A stretch of 64,000 bases of DNA. Origin: Elymus sibiricus (taxonomy: Eukaryota > Streptophyta > Magnoliopsida > Poales > Poaceae). Positions 1-11,559 of the stretch are shown one piece after another. The notes beneath the pieces are model-generated. The model was given only the letters and a program-made list of their open reading frames with translations. It made no database searches and was not told the DNA's origin. The first letter of the stretch is position 1. Every line of letters begins with the position of its first letter. Position numbers and translations under genes: made by a program. Location: contig CM077664.1 in the NCBI GenBank assembly GCA_039707655.1, forward strand, positions 24,106,781 to 24,170,780, written 5' to 3'.

Positions 1-2
1 AA

Positions 3-1130
3 TGGGTTTCCGGCTCCGACTCCGACAACCACTCCGAGAGAAGTTATCACTCCAACTCCGACTATAGTCAAGATGAAGGTGTTGCCGGACTTGCTCTTGT
101 GTCATCCAACTCCTATGATCTATTTGACTCACCAAATGAAGGAATTGGAAGATGCTTCATGGCAAAAGGCCCCAAGGTATCACACCCCGAGTATCTTGAT
201 TTCAATAGTGATGAAGATGCCTTGCTTGGTGATGATGATTTACTTGTTGATAAGGATAGTGATGTGAGCTATAATGAAAATGCTAGTAATCATGATAGTC
301 AAGAGGAAACGAGTGACAATGCTATGAAGGAGATTGAGCGTCTAACTAAAGAACTAAATGCTCTTAAGTTAGCTCATGAAACAACTCAAGAGGATCATAG
401 AGAACTTCTAAGAACTCATGAGAAGCTACGCTTCGAGAAGCTAAATTTAGAGCAAGAGCATGAGTTTCTTAAAGCTATCAATGACGATCTTCGAAAGAAG
501 AGTTCTTCATAGCTTGCCAAACGTTTACTCTTGTCTACCTTTATGCCACAAGTTAAACCTAAGCAAACTAGCAACAAGGGTAAAAAGGGTTCTACCTCTA
601 GTAGTAACAATAACAATGCTAAATCCAATGTTGTTGCTTCTAGTAGTTCTATTGATTCCACTAATGATTCTCTTAGCCAAGTTACACTTGAGCAAGAAAA
701 TATGCTATTGAAAGGAATTATAGAAAAAGGTGTTTACAAGAGTCTTGCCGGGAGTAAACAATTTGAGGAAATTGTACGCAAGCAAGGAAGGCACCGGAAG
801 AACCAAGGTATTGGTTTTGAACGAAAGTTCAATGCCAATGGAGTTGAGTGGGAAGAAGATCAATACCCCAAGACGAAGTTTGTTCCTCAACAAGAGAAGT
901 ATGATCCTACTTCCTTCAAGGGAACACAAGCTCAAGAAGATCTTCCACCACAAGACCACAAGCTAAAAGGCAAGGACAAGCTTCAAGAAGAGATTGATTC
1001 ATTTGAAGAAGCTCCTCAAGCCATGGTCAAGTGGGTTCCCAAGACTTCATCAAGTTCTACTTCATCAAGTGCTACTACAACTCCAAGGATTCCCATCAAG
1101 TTGATGTGGGTCCAAAAGAAGAAGAACTAG
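3..1130 (+). pseudogene. gag-like polyprotein, C-terminal part (element A)
   Basis: The frame is open from the left edge and broken once by TAG at 510-512; the same frame continues to a TAG at 1128-1130. The product is acidic and Ser/Asp-rich at first, contains the motif CFMAKGPKVS, then a Leu/Glu-rich coiled-coil stretch (about 325-500) and a C-terminal region that ends in MWVQKKKN. Element B has the same order: CFMARGAKVTS, a coiled coil, a VYKSL/MYKSL-type segment, and an end in MWVVKKKN. This identifies the ORF as the gag C-terminal extension typical of the SIRE/Maximus-like lineage. No zinc knuckle is visible; it would lie upstream of the window. Confidence 0.7.
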
Positions 1131-2080
1131 AGAGTTCTTGAGGGTGACTCCGCCAACAAACTTCACTCATATTCTTTATGGCAAGAACTTGTGCAACTAA
1201 CTTCCACATTTTGCACTAGTTCATGGAGTCACAAACCCTCTTGTTGGTAAGACAAGGGACAAGGTATTCAATGCATTCATGGACATCATCATATGTGTAT
1301 TTCACTCTATGTCTATGGATATCCTTGTATGTTCCTTGTGTGGGACTAACCCATGTAGGTATTGAAAGCACAAAACTCCAAAGGATTGCTCCCAACTCTT
1401 GATGGTCTACATCAACATTGAGCATCCACATCTTCAACATCTACATGAAGTCATCATGTACAAAACCCAAGGTTAGTTCATCCCTCTTAGGGGGGATATC
1501 ACATCTAGGGGGAGCTTTGCTCTAAACAATTGAGCTAAAGCAACTCTAATGGTGTGAACACATCAATCCTTTATGTAAAAGTGGCAACCCCACTTGTGCT
1601 TAAACGATGAGTATGACCTATGATCAAATGTTCTCATTTGGCTCCTAAGTCAATATACTCATATATAGATGACCTAGTCATCGTCATTGCTTGATAGATG
1701 CTAGAATTGGTTGTGCATGTTTGACACATATTTCATTTGCTATCTTATTGTGTGAGCATGTTGGTTTGCATGTTTTCATCATTCGAGGACATCCATTTGT
1801 TGCTTTGATTGTCTTGGTTTTTCTGGCCAAGTGGATGTACAAGAATGCCTAAGTACATTCTCTAGCTATCTATGCTTTCTTGTCTCAAATTCTATTCTTG
1901 TTGTATCACAAAAATTGAACAAGTCATTTTCGGACCCTCCGGGTGAGGAGCACTCGGAGCCACCGATCTGAAAGGGCTGAACCTCCAAAACCTTCTATCT
2001 GATTTCGGCCGAACCAATTCACTCAAACTCGGTCTAACCGGAATCACTTAGATTGATCTAGGTTTTCCATCTCGGTGCCA
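1131..2080 (+). other. Non-coding spacer of element A where pol would be expected
   Basis: No ORF with retroviral motifs was found in any frame. Two purine-rich tracts resembling polypurine tracts (TTAGGGGGGATA near 1487 and CTAGGGGGAGCT near 1507) lie in the middle. In element B the corresponding interval after the gag stop starts a protease at 7614, so pol has been lost from A or was never present in this subfamily. Confidence 0.6.
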
Positions 2081-2760
2081 CCGAGTTGAACCACTTTGGA
2101 GTCACCGATGTGCTAATCTGCGTGCAGTTACACATATCGGTGCCACCGAGTTGTCCAACTCGGATCCACCGACAGTGTACGGGTATATATATCGCGCGGG
2201 CTCGAACGGTTGAAATTTCTCGACTCTTTCGCTCCCGCACCCCGTTGCTGCCGTCGCCCTCGTCTCCGGACTTCGTCGTCGTCTCCAGCGCGCCCTCGCC
2301 GCCGGATTCAGTCGCCGTCAACGGCAATCTGCCCCGCCGTTGCCACCGTAGAGAATCTCCACCGAGTTAGGGTGAGATTCGATCCCTCTCGTGCTTCATT
2401 TTCCGATTCAATACATGATAGGATTGCCATTATTCTTGCCACAGATTGCAATGCTTATTCCAAGAAGAATTCCGTAGATTAGATTCGAGCGAAATTTTTA
2501 GGATTAAGTTTTCACCGAACGCATCTCGGATCGACCGATTAGAAATTTTCGGTCCCACCGATTTGGCCTCAGGCCATAGCACAAGTACATCTCGGTGCCA
2601 CCGAGTTGTACGAATCGGTGAGACCGAAAGTAAAGTCTCAGTGAAACCCTAGCATCTCGGAGACACTGAAACCCATCTCGGTCTGACCGAAATGGAGTGC
2701 AAGGTTTCTGTAGAGTGCTTTGGTATCACCGAGATGATCAACTCGGTCCATCCGAAATGC
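1940..2760 (+). repeat. Array of TCGGTNNNACCGA imperfect palindromes (internal, element A)
   Basis: About ten to twelve copies of a short imperfect palindrome, mostly of the form CTCGGTGCCACCGAG, are spread over 800 bp with variable spacing. Clear examples are near 2071, 2137, 2550, 2590 and 2660. The array surrounds the TATA box and the presumed first exon and intron of the downstream ORF. The same motif is dense in the 3' LTR of this element (20,330-20,720). Confidence 0.75.
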
Positions 2761-2877
2761 CTTCTGTGAAAACTTGAAACTAAGAGTTGAACTCAATTTT
2801 TGTGAAAAACTTCTGCTTTTTGTGATGACTCATCTACTCTGCCCATACCCATCTATTCACAGGGTCAGCTCAGCAAG
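2184..2877 (+). promoter_or_regulatory. Internal promoter, 5' UTR and intron ahead of the element A aORF
   Basis: A TATA box (GGGTATATATATCG, about 2184-2196) is followed by a GC- and pyrimidine-rich leader. A plausible splice donor (GGTGAGAT, GT at 2372) and an acceptor (CTATTCACAG, AG at 2861-2862) frame an intron of about 490 bp, 15 bp before the ATG at 2878. Element B has the same arrangement before its aORF. Splicing is predicted from consensus only. Confidence 0.5.
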
Positions 2878-3431
2878 ATGTCAGATGACAGCGACAGCCA
2901 GAACAGGTCAGGGCAGCATGCAGAACTCAGTGAAGGATCTAGCCCTGCAAAAAGTTTCTATGAGGGAGAGAGGAGCTCTCCAGATCTTCCTAAGGCTGCC
3001 ACTAGAACAAGGAAGAAGAGAACCTCAGACAGAGAGGACGAGGACTTTGTTGCCAGTGAAGCAGCAACAAAGAAGAAGAGAGTGGTGCTTGCTAAGGAAT
3101 ATAGCACCAAGCCCACCTCTACCAAAGAGAAAATTGCTGTGAAGAAAGTTCCAAAGCAGACTATGCAATTCACACTTGAAGAGGCAAGTGACTCAGAACC
3201 AGCTTCAGGAGGAAAGAAGAAGAGAGCTAGGAAGACTACAGCTCATATGCTTAGAAGACCCTCCGTGAGGAATGATTCAGAGGAGGAGGAGGAGCCAGCA
3301 GCTAATGCACCCCCAGCAAAAGCTCAGAAGCTCATGTCAGATGCAATCAGGACTGCTGCCCCCACCAAGTCCAAACCAAAAGCTCCAGCACCCAAGAGGT
3401 CTACAAGGAATATTTCTGCTGCTGAGAAGAA
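2878..3431 (+). pseudogene. aORF (post-pol additional ORF) of element A, N-terminal half
   Basis: This is a hydrophilic Lys/Ser/Glu-rich protein starting MSDDSDSQNRSG, with several nuclear-localisation-like basic clusters (KKKRVV, GKKKRARK) and acidic runs (SEEEEEE-type). It is interrupted in the codon after AAEK by element B. The reading continues at 17,924 after B and one AAGAA copy are removed in thought. I see no signal peptide and no membrane segment, so the usual label 'env-like' is not supported here. The homologous ORF in B starts at 12,146. Function is unknown. Confidence 0.65.
3427..3431 (+). repeat. Target site duplication AAGAA, left copy (element B)
   Basis: The five bases AAGAA directly precede the TG of the left LTR. 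The identical AAGAA follows the CA of the right LTR at 17,919-17,923. This fixes both ends of element B and shows it inserted as one unit. Confidence 0.95.
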
Positions 3432-4774
3432 TGTAAGTGCATCAAGTGCCCCCTTAGTGGTTTTGCAGTATTGAAGACAAATAGGTTGAGGAACTAATGT
3501 GTTTGTGAGTATACACAGGAGACAGAGTCCCTGGAGATTTGGTTTAACACATGGAAGACGACCCCTAAAAATAGATTTCTTCAAGTGAAGAATTTGATGA
3601 TGAAATTGGTACGGCCTTTGAAGAAATTGATGTGAAGACTTTGAAGCTTGAAGACTTTGGTTTTCGTAGTTTCTCTTCTTCTTATTTGAGTCATAGGAAA
3701 AACCGTACTGTTAAAGGGGGTCTAGGTGAAACATATTTCACAATTCCAAACTGATGCTCAAACTTACTGAAACCCATACACAAGCCGCTTCGAGTGAAGC
3801 CTTTGGAAATCTCCAGTACAGCTGACGCATTTGCTAGCGACAGTGACAAAATTCATTTGGTCGCTGACGAATTTGGTCAGGCTGAGGAGTTAGGAGTTCG
3901 CCAGTGCGAGCTGCCTAAAGTGAGGAAATTGAGTGCCCTGACGAAATTGAGAGTTCAATTTTCTGACCGTTGCTGCGCCGAGTGCCAGCTGTCGAGTGGA
4001 TCCTTATCCTGACAACGGTCGAATCAGACAAGGGCATTTTGACACTTGTCATTTGAGAGCAACCCATCCTCTGATGACTTTGTGAAAAACCCAAGTGAGG
4101 AAAAACCCAACCAGAGCCTAAGTGATTGAGCATCACTGAAGAGATTGATCTGTGTGATCCGACGCTTATTACCTTTGAGGACTGTCATTCCTTCAGACGG
4201 TTAGGCGTCATGTTCTGAGCACCCAAGAGTAATTGTGGCGTGTCGGTGAACAAGTCTGTGAAGGTTTTGGAAGTCTACCTTGAAGACTTACCACGAGTGA
4301 TTGGGCGAGGTCTAAGTGACCTTAGCTCAAGAGGAATACGGTGAGGACTAAGTGTTCTCTGAGTTGCGACTCAGCCGCCTCAACCAGACGTACAGTTGAT
4401 GCAGCAACTGGAACTGGTCTACCAAATTCCATTGTCTTCACCGAGCCAACCTGGTTTCAAATTCCTCACCCTCCCTTACTTTATTCCGCTGCTGAAGAAT
4501 TTGTGATCTATCCTCTGACGAATTTGAACTGAAGTATTTGATCATGCTATCGTTTATTTCCTCAGTTCATATTCTTCATGCATGTATGATAGTAAGATTG
4601 CTTGTTCTTCACCCTTATATATTCTGTTCGCATGTACTCTGATTTTGTGATGACATAGTTTCCCTTGCGTTTCTATTTCTTCACTCTGATCTTCGTCAAA
4701 TTCATCAGAGTTTGACGAATTTCTAAAAATCTCCCATTCACCCCCCCCCCTCTGGGAGATTACCTGCGCTTTCA
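3432..4774 (+). repeat. 5' LTR of element B (1343 bp, lacks TATA segment)
   Basis: It starts TGTAAGTGCATC and ends CCTGCGCTTTCA, and aligns end to end with 16,484-17,918. It lacks about 90 bp, present at about 17,091-17,180 in the 3' LTR, that contains the TATA box CTATAAATAG. The join is at GGGCATT/TTGACACTTG near 4036. A poly-C tract lies just inside its 3' end. Confidence 0.95.
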
Positions 4775-4776
4775 AT

Positions 4777-4788
4777 TGGTATCAGAGC
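4777..4788 (+). promoter_or_regulatory. Primer binding site (tRNA-iMet type), element B
   Basis: TGGTATCAGAGC lies two bases after the LTR end. It is the standard complement of the 3' end of initiator tRNA-Met used by plant Copia elements to prime minus-strand synthesis. Confidence 0.9.
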
Positions 4789-4841
4789 AAGGTGCTCCCT
4801 TGTTCTGTGTGATTTTGGTTTAACCACCTGGAGTTTTAGTT

Positions 4842-7391
4842 ATGTCGACCGCAGGTATGATCAAGGTCTCCGCTGCGTGCCCCATCTTCGATGGCACAGA
4901 CTATCCCTACTGGAAGAACAAGATGTGAATGCATCTTGAGGCTATTGACAATGATCTCTGGTTCGTCGTTGAGAACGGCATCCCCACCATTTCACCAAGT
5001 ATCAATGCTGCTGATGTGAAGAGATTCAAGCAACTGGACTCTCAAGCAAAGAACATCATTTGTGGTCATCTCAACAAAGGACAGTATGGCAGAGTGAGTG
5101 CGCTGGAAACCTCGAAGCTTATCTGGGACCGGCTTTCAAAAGTGAATGAGGGTGTTTCCACTCAACGTGACTCCCGAGTTGATGTTCTGCGCAATCTCTT
5201 CAATCGCTTCAAAAGACTCGACAATGAAAATGTGCAGCAAACCTTCGACTGCCTCACTTATATCTCCAATGAGCTCCAAGCTCTTGGTGTTGCTGACATC
5301 ACCGATCATGAGGTGGTGAAAAAATTGCTGAGGTCTCTGGACAGTTCCTTCGACACCTTGGCACTGATGATTCAAGAGCGCCCTGATTACAAGTCACTGG
5401 ATCCTGCTGACATTCTTGAGAGGCTCAACACACATGAATTTCAGCAAGCCGAGAAGAGAGATATGTATGGACCCAGCTATGGTCGCCCTCGCGCTCTGAA
5501 GGCTAAAGCAAAAGCCAAGGCTATTTCTTCATCTGAAGAAGAAGAAGAGGAATATGAGAGCAGTTCTGACGGTGCTGAGGAAATTGGCAGAGAACTGGCT
5601 ATGCTGGTGAAGAAGTTCCAGAAGTTTTCCAAGAAGAACAGATTCGGAAAGTCTTCAAAGTATGACTCGAAGAACACTAGAGAAGCGTCTGCTCGAGACT
5701 ACAACAAAAGAACCTGTCACAAATTCAAGAAGCCAGGCCACTACATCGCCGACCGCCCTCTCTGGCAAAAGAAGAAGAAGAAGAGCAGGGATGATGATGA
5801 ATCTGATGGCAAGAAGAAGAAGTCCTCAAAGTCTTTCTCAAAGTCTTCATCAAAGTCCTCATCTCACAAGAAGTCTAGTTCTAGCAAGGCTCGTGCGTTC
5901 CTTGGGAAGGAAATGGATTCTGCAGAGGAATCTGATGATCAGCCAGCTGAAGAATCTGAGGAGGAGTCAGACACAGGTGTGGCAAGTCTTGCACTCGCTA
6001 CTGAGTACGTCAGCAAGTCTATCTTCAACATTGAGGATAATGGTATCTCCACCAACAATGATGACTGGGCTGATGACTACACTCCCACCTATTGCTTCAT
6101 GGCTCGAGGCGCAAAGGTAACCTCATGAGAAGCTTACTTTGAAACCTCCAGTGATGATGACTCTGAGTGTGAATCTAAACCAAGCTATAAGAAACTTGCT
6201 AAAATTGCTACTGAACAGCAACATGCCATGGAAAAGATTCAAAAACTGCTAGACAAAAGCAATGACCTGTTGGACGAGGAAATGGATCGTAGTCAAGCCT
6301 TGTCTGAGGATCTCAGAAGGCTTAAGTCTCAATATGACGAACTTGAAAGTCATCATGTGTCTCTCTCAGCTGAACATGAGAAGCTATCCTATGAATTTCT
6401 TCAAAGGAAGCAAGATCTCGAGAAGCTGAGAGCGTCTCATGATGATCTTCAAAAAGAAAACGATTCACTCCTCGCTCAATAGATCAGTACCGCTCAGGAA
6501 GAATTTGTTGCACCATGCTTAAAATGCCTTGAACGTGATAATGCAAATTCTTCAGCTGAATGTTCAAATGTTTCTATACTTGCAATTGCTTCAACTGCTA
6601 TGGTGGCCACTAACCCCTCATCTGAGCAAGCCACCGGTGATACTGATGAAAATGCAGGGCTGAAGGAATTATATGTCACTGGCATGTACAAAAGCCTCAA
6701 AGGGCATCAAACCCTGTGTGACGTGCTCAAAAAGCAAATTCTTCACAGGAACCCTAGGAAAGAGGGTATTGCCTTTGAGAGAAAGCTCAACGCTGATGGT
6801 TCGTATTGGAAGCCTGAGCAGTATCCCAGAACCACATGGGTTGCTGCAAAGGGACCTCCAGTAGACCCATCCTCTTTATCTGGCTATACTTGTGATTCTT
6901 CATATCCTTCAGACGAGTCATTTGACTCGAATTATAAACTGTTCAAGAATCAGAATGGTGAGGTCTTTGTCAGATTCATTGGTACTAACTGCAGGAACGG
7001 TCCACCTGTGAAGAAAATCTGGGTCCCTAAAAGCCTTCTTGAAAATCTTCAGGTGAATGTCATCATGACACCACCGATGAAGAAGAAACTTCCCAGGGCA
7101 AATTCTTCACAGGGATCAAAGTCGTCAAATGGACGTAGACCCACTTATGGTCGCACTAATGCCTCTGTTTCGCAGGGAAACAGACAGCGGGTTGATGAAT
7201 ATGAGCATTATTCTTCGAACCATTATGTTCACAAATCTTCGAGGAATTTCTCTGCTTATTCATTCAATTACTATAATCCTCCTGTGAAGAGAAATGCATA
7301 TTCTTCAATGCCTAAGTTCTCCATCAATGCACTTCGTCACATTGCTTCTCAGCCACCCATTCAGATGTGGGTGGTTAAGAAGAAGAACTAA
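4842..7391 (+). pseudogene. gag of element B (broken)
   Basis: The ATG at 4842 begins MSTAGMIKVSACPIF and includes the Copia gag signature DGTDYPYWKNKM. Stops interrupt the frame at 4926 (TGA), 6126 (TGA) and 6479-6483 (TAG). The order is capsid-like helical region (4929-5460), Ser/Glu/Lys-rich linker, zinc knuckle (about 5716-5760), coiled coil (6228-6480) and a C-terminal extension ending MWVVKKKN at 7391. The zinc knuckle is degenerate: the second Cys is Phe and the last Cys is Arg (CHKF...GHYIADR), so it should not bind zinc. Several stops look like CGA to TGA or CAG to TAG changes. Confidence 0.85.
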
Positions 7392-7613
7392 TCTCTTCTG
7401 CAGGGTCAGGTCTTCAGACAACTAAATGTCTGATGAATTTGCTAAAGACCTGATAAAATGCCTGTTGGGATGCAGGCTAATCATGCTGGAATGAATGTTT
7501 CATTTCACACATCCCTTATGCTGCTTGATATTATTCATTGATGAAATTGTCTGACGAAATTGATCATAATCATATTCTTCGCTTTGAAGCATATGAATTT
7601 GTAAGTCAGACTA

Positions 7614-10600
7614 ATGCTTCTACAGGATGATACACCTTCAGCCACAGAATGGGTCTTGGACAGTGGCTGCACGAATCATATGACTGGAGATAGGAATCTC
7701 CTCACTGATGCTCCCCTTACTCCGTCTCATCTGAAGCATATCACTTACGCTGACAAAGGAAAAAGCAAGGTATTGGGTCTAGGTAAGGTTGCCATTTCAA
7801 AGGATCGACACATGGAAAAGGTGATGCTTGTCGAGTCCCTTGGATTCAACCTCATGTCTGTCTCAATGCATTGTGATCTTGATATGATTGTCATCTTTGG
7901 CAAATATAGATGCATTGTGCTGTTGGAATCTGACAAATCCAAAGTCTTCGATGGCTTTAGGAGAGGTGACTTATATATTGTAGATTTCTCTACAGGTCCA
8001 CAGCCCGCAACATGTCTAATGGCAAAAGCTTTAGAATGCTGGCTATGGCATCGACGACTTGGACATGCTGGAATGAGGAATTTGAGCACTCTCGTCAAGA
8101 AGAAGCATATCATTGGCGTCGAGGGTGTCAAATTCGTCAAGGATCACCTCTGTGGCGCTTGTGAGTCTGGAAAGATGACCAGAGCCAAGCACCAGGCGAA
8201 GACAATCATGACCACTACTCGTCCTTTTGAATTGCTTCATATGGATTTGTTTGGTCCTACACATTATGCCACACTAACCAATGCAGCATCTCTCTACGGA
8301 TTCGTCAATGTTGATGACTACTCTCGCTACACCTGGGTGCACATCATTACCTACAAGACTGAAGTTCAGAATGTCTTCAGATGATTCTCCAATCAGGCTA
8401 TGACGAATTATGGTCTCAAGATCAAGCACATCAGGAGTGACAATGGCACTGAGTTCAAGAACACAGGCCTCGATGATTATCTTGATGAACTTGGTATTAC
8501 TCATGAGCTCTCTGCTCCCTACACTCCTCAGCAGAATGGAGTCGTGGAGCGCAAGAACAGAACCCTCATCGAGATGGCGCGCACTATGCTTGATGAATAC
8601 AAGACTCCTCGTCACTTCTGGCCTGAGGCAATTGATACTGCATGCCACATCATCAACCGAGTATATCTTCACAAATTCCTCAGGAAGACTTCATATGAAC
8701 TCCTCACTGACAAGAAACCCAATGTGAGTTATTTCAAAGTTTTCGGTGCAAAATGTTGGATCAGAGATCCTCATCACAATTCTAAATTTGCACCGAAAGC
8801 ACATGAAGGTTTTATGCTTGGTTACGGAAAGGACTCGCACACCTACAGAGTCTTCAACTCCTTCCACCACAAGGTTGTTGAAATTGTAGATGTGCAGTTC
8901 GATGAAACTAACGGCTCGCAAAGAGAGCACCTGCCTCCTGTGCTAGATGAAATGCCACCTGAGGAATCTATCAAGCTGATGGGCACTGGTGAAATTGTGC
9001 CCAGTGAAGAAATGGATGCTGATGAAGAAGTGGTCGTTCCTCGTCGTGAAGAAAATGAACATTCTGAAGAAAATGATGCTGAGGACTCTGCACGGCAATA
9101 ACAACAACAACAAGGCCCTCGTCCAGCACATCCACGAGTGGCGAATGAAGTGCAGATTGAGAAAATCCTCGACAACATCAATGCACCTGGTCCCCTCACT
9201 CGCTCAAGAGCTTCACATTTAGCTAACTTTTGTGGGCATTATGCGTTTGTCTCTATTTCAGAGCCCACCAAAGTCGATGAAGCATTTCTGGAACCTGAAT
9301 GGATTCAAGCAATGCAAGATGAATTGCGTCAATTCGAGCTCAACAATGTGTGGGAGCTAGTTAAGCGTCCTGATCCACGCAAGCACAATATCATCGGCAC
9401 TAAGTGGATCTACCGCAACAAACAAGACGAAAATGGCCAAGTGGTGAGGAATAAGGCCCGTCTTGTAGCTCAAGGCTACACACAGGTTGAGGGTATTGAT
9501 TTCGATGAAACATTTGCACCTGTTGCTAGGCTTGAAGCCATTCATATATTGCTTGCATATGCTAACCATCATGATATCCTCTTATATCAAATGGATGTGA
9601 AAAGTGCATTCCTCAATGGTAAGCTTGAGGAAGAAGTATATGTTGCTCAACCACCAGGTTTTGAGGACCCAAAGCATCCTGACAAAGTCTTCAGACTCAA
9701 CAAGGCTCTCTATGGCCTCAAGCAGGCCCCTAGGGCTTGGTATGATACACTGAAGGAATTCCTGAAGAAAAATAAAGGGGTTCAAGCCCGGTTCACTTGA
9801 TCCCACTCTCTTTACTAAATCTTATGATGGTGAACTGTTCATATTCCAAATATATGTTGATGATATTATCTTTGGTTGCACTAATAAGAAATACAGTGAT
9901 TAATTTGCTCATATGATGCAAGAAGAATATCAGATGTCTATGATGGGGGAGTTGAAATTCTTCCTCGGGCTTCAAATTCGTCAACAACCAAATGGCATCT
10001 TTATATCTCAGGAGAAATACCTCAGAGACTACCTAAAGAAATTCGGAATGCAAGACTGCAAAGGCCTCAAGATACCAATGCCAACAAATGGCCAACTCAA
10101 CACTGACGAAAATGGTAAAGATTTCGATCAAAAGGTATATCGCTCCATCGTTGGTTCGCTGCTTTACCTATGTGCATCTAGGCTAGATATTATGCTTAGC
10201 ATTTGCATGTGTGCCCGCTTTCAAGCGTCACCGAAGGAATCACACCACCAGGCTGTGAAACGAATTCTTCGATATTTGGCTCACACCCCAGCGCTTGGAT
10301 TATGGTATCCCAAGGGCTCATCACTTGATCTCGCTGGATATTCTGATTCTGATTATGCTAGTGACCGAGTGGATCGCAAGTCAACATCAGGCACAGGTCA
10401 TTTCCTCGGACGATTTCTTGTATGTTGGTCCTCGAAGAAGCAGAACTGCATCTCACTTTCTACTGCCAAGGCTGATTACATTGCTACTGGCGCCTGCTGC
10501 TCTCAGTTACTATGGATGAAGCAAACTCTCAAGGACTATGGCGTCAACGTGAAGAAAGTGCTACTCTACTGTGACAATGAGAGCGCTATCAAGATCGCCC

Positions 10601-10806
10601 ACAACCCAGTGCAACACTCAAGGACGAAGCATATTGAGATTCGTCACCATTTTCTTCGTGATCATGTGCTGAAGGGAGACATCGTCATCGACCACGTGAA
10701 GACTGAAGACCAGCTTGCAGATACCTTCACAAAGCCCTTGGATGAGAGAAGGTTTTGCATGTTGCGGTGTGAGCTAAACATCTTAGAATCTTCGAATGTC
10801 CTTTGA
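7614..10806 (+). pseudogene. pol of element B: protease, integrase, RT, RNase H (broken)
   Basis: Protease motif WVLDSGCTNHMTG (about 7650); GAG-pre-integrase with LWHRRLGHAGM and CGACESGK (8040-8170); integrase with D in LLHMDLFGP, D in IRSDNGTEF and E in QQNGVVERKN, so the catalytic triad residues are all present; RT with [32 protein letters not shown] and the catalytic YVDD at about 9851-9862; RNase H region with KSTSGTGHFLG and LSTAKADYIA (10,380-10,500). Stops at 8382 (TGA), 9099 (TAA) and 9902 (TAA) and a frameshift near 9775 in RT disable it. Confidence 0.93.
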
Positions 10807-11105
10807 AATGGACACACATCCTAACGCTTATGCATTCTTGATGACTTTGATGCACAACACACGAAGTAACATTTTTTTTCTTCAATCAATGAAGACTAAC
10901 CCTCTAAGTGTGAAGAAATTAATGAAGAACTTGATTCTCAGAACCCTACGACAATTATACGCGGTGTCTGAAATCATCATAGTTCTTATACGGTGGGTAA
11001 CGCCACCACCTCTTTTGACATTCTTCAAATATGCGTTTTTCGTCATTTGCAATCTCGTCAAACTTTTCAAATTAGTCATTTGAGGTTATTCTTCACTGCG
11101 TTTGG

Positions 11106-11108
<3 letters not shown>

Positions 11109-11177
<69 letters not shown>
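11109..11177 (+). repeat. (TA)n microsatellite
   Basis: An uninterrupted TA dinucleotide run of about 69 bp lies between the pol end and the aORF promoter of element B. Length is likely polymorphic. Confidence 0.95.
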
Positions 11178-11180
<3 letters not shown>

Positions 11181-11559
11181 AGTTTTCCATGTCCTCAACA
11201 GCATCCACATATAGCTAAGTTCTTCAATCGTGTTTTTCGTCATCTATGTGGATGTGATCGGACCCGCTCCCCTCTGTGCTAAACTCAACCCACTCTGTTC
11301 ACATATTCTTCATATGCGTTCTACTTGACACTGTTCAAAGTCTTCACTATGTCCTTGACAGCTGAAGAAATTGTGAACACCTTTTGAAAATTTTCTAATC
11401 ATTTTTGGCGGTTGCCACAGTAACTTCATCCCGCGCTTCGCACGCGAGGATAGAGATGAAAATGCATGTGTGACGCGTGTCACTCAGATGCGAATCACCA
11501 GGGGCTTATCCGTCCAAAATCTTCGGGCCGCTCGGTTTTTACCGCGCCTATATAAAGGC

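Larger units (their letters stand above)
1..3431 (+). mobile_element. LTR retrotransposon A, left part (outer element of nest)
   Basis: This is the internal region of a Copia-related LTR retrotransposon. It runs from beyond the left edge to the point where element B is inserted, and resumes at 17,919. It holds the end of a gag-like ORF (3-1130), then about 1.75 kb with no protease, integrase, RT or RNase H, then a promoter-like region and the N-terminal half of an additional ORF (2878-3431). Homology of both ORFs to those of element B places A in the same broad lineage (inference). Because pol is not seen where B has it, A looks non-autonomous or internally deleted. The 5' LTR is outside the window. 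Confidence 0.8.
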
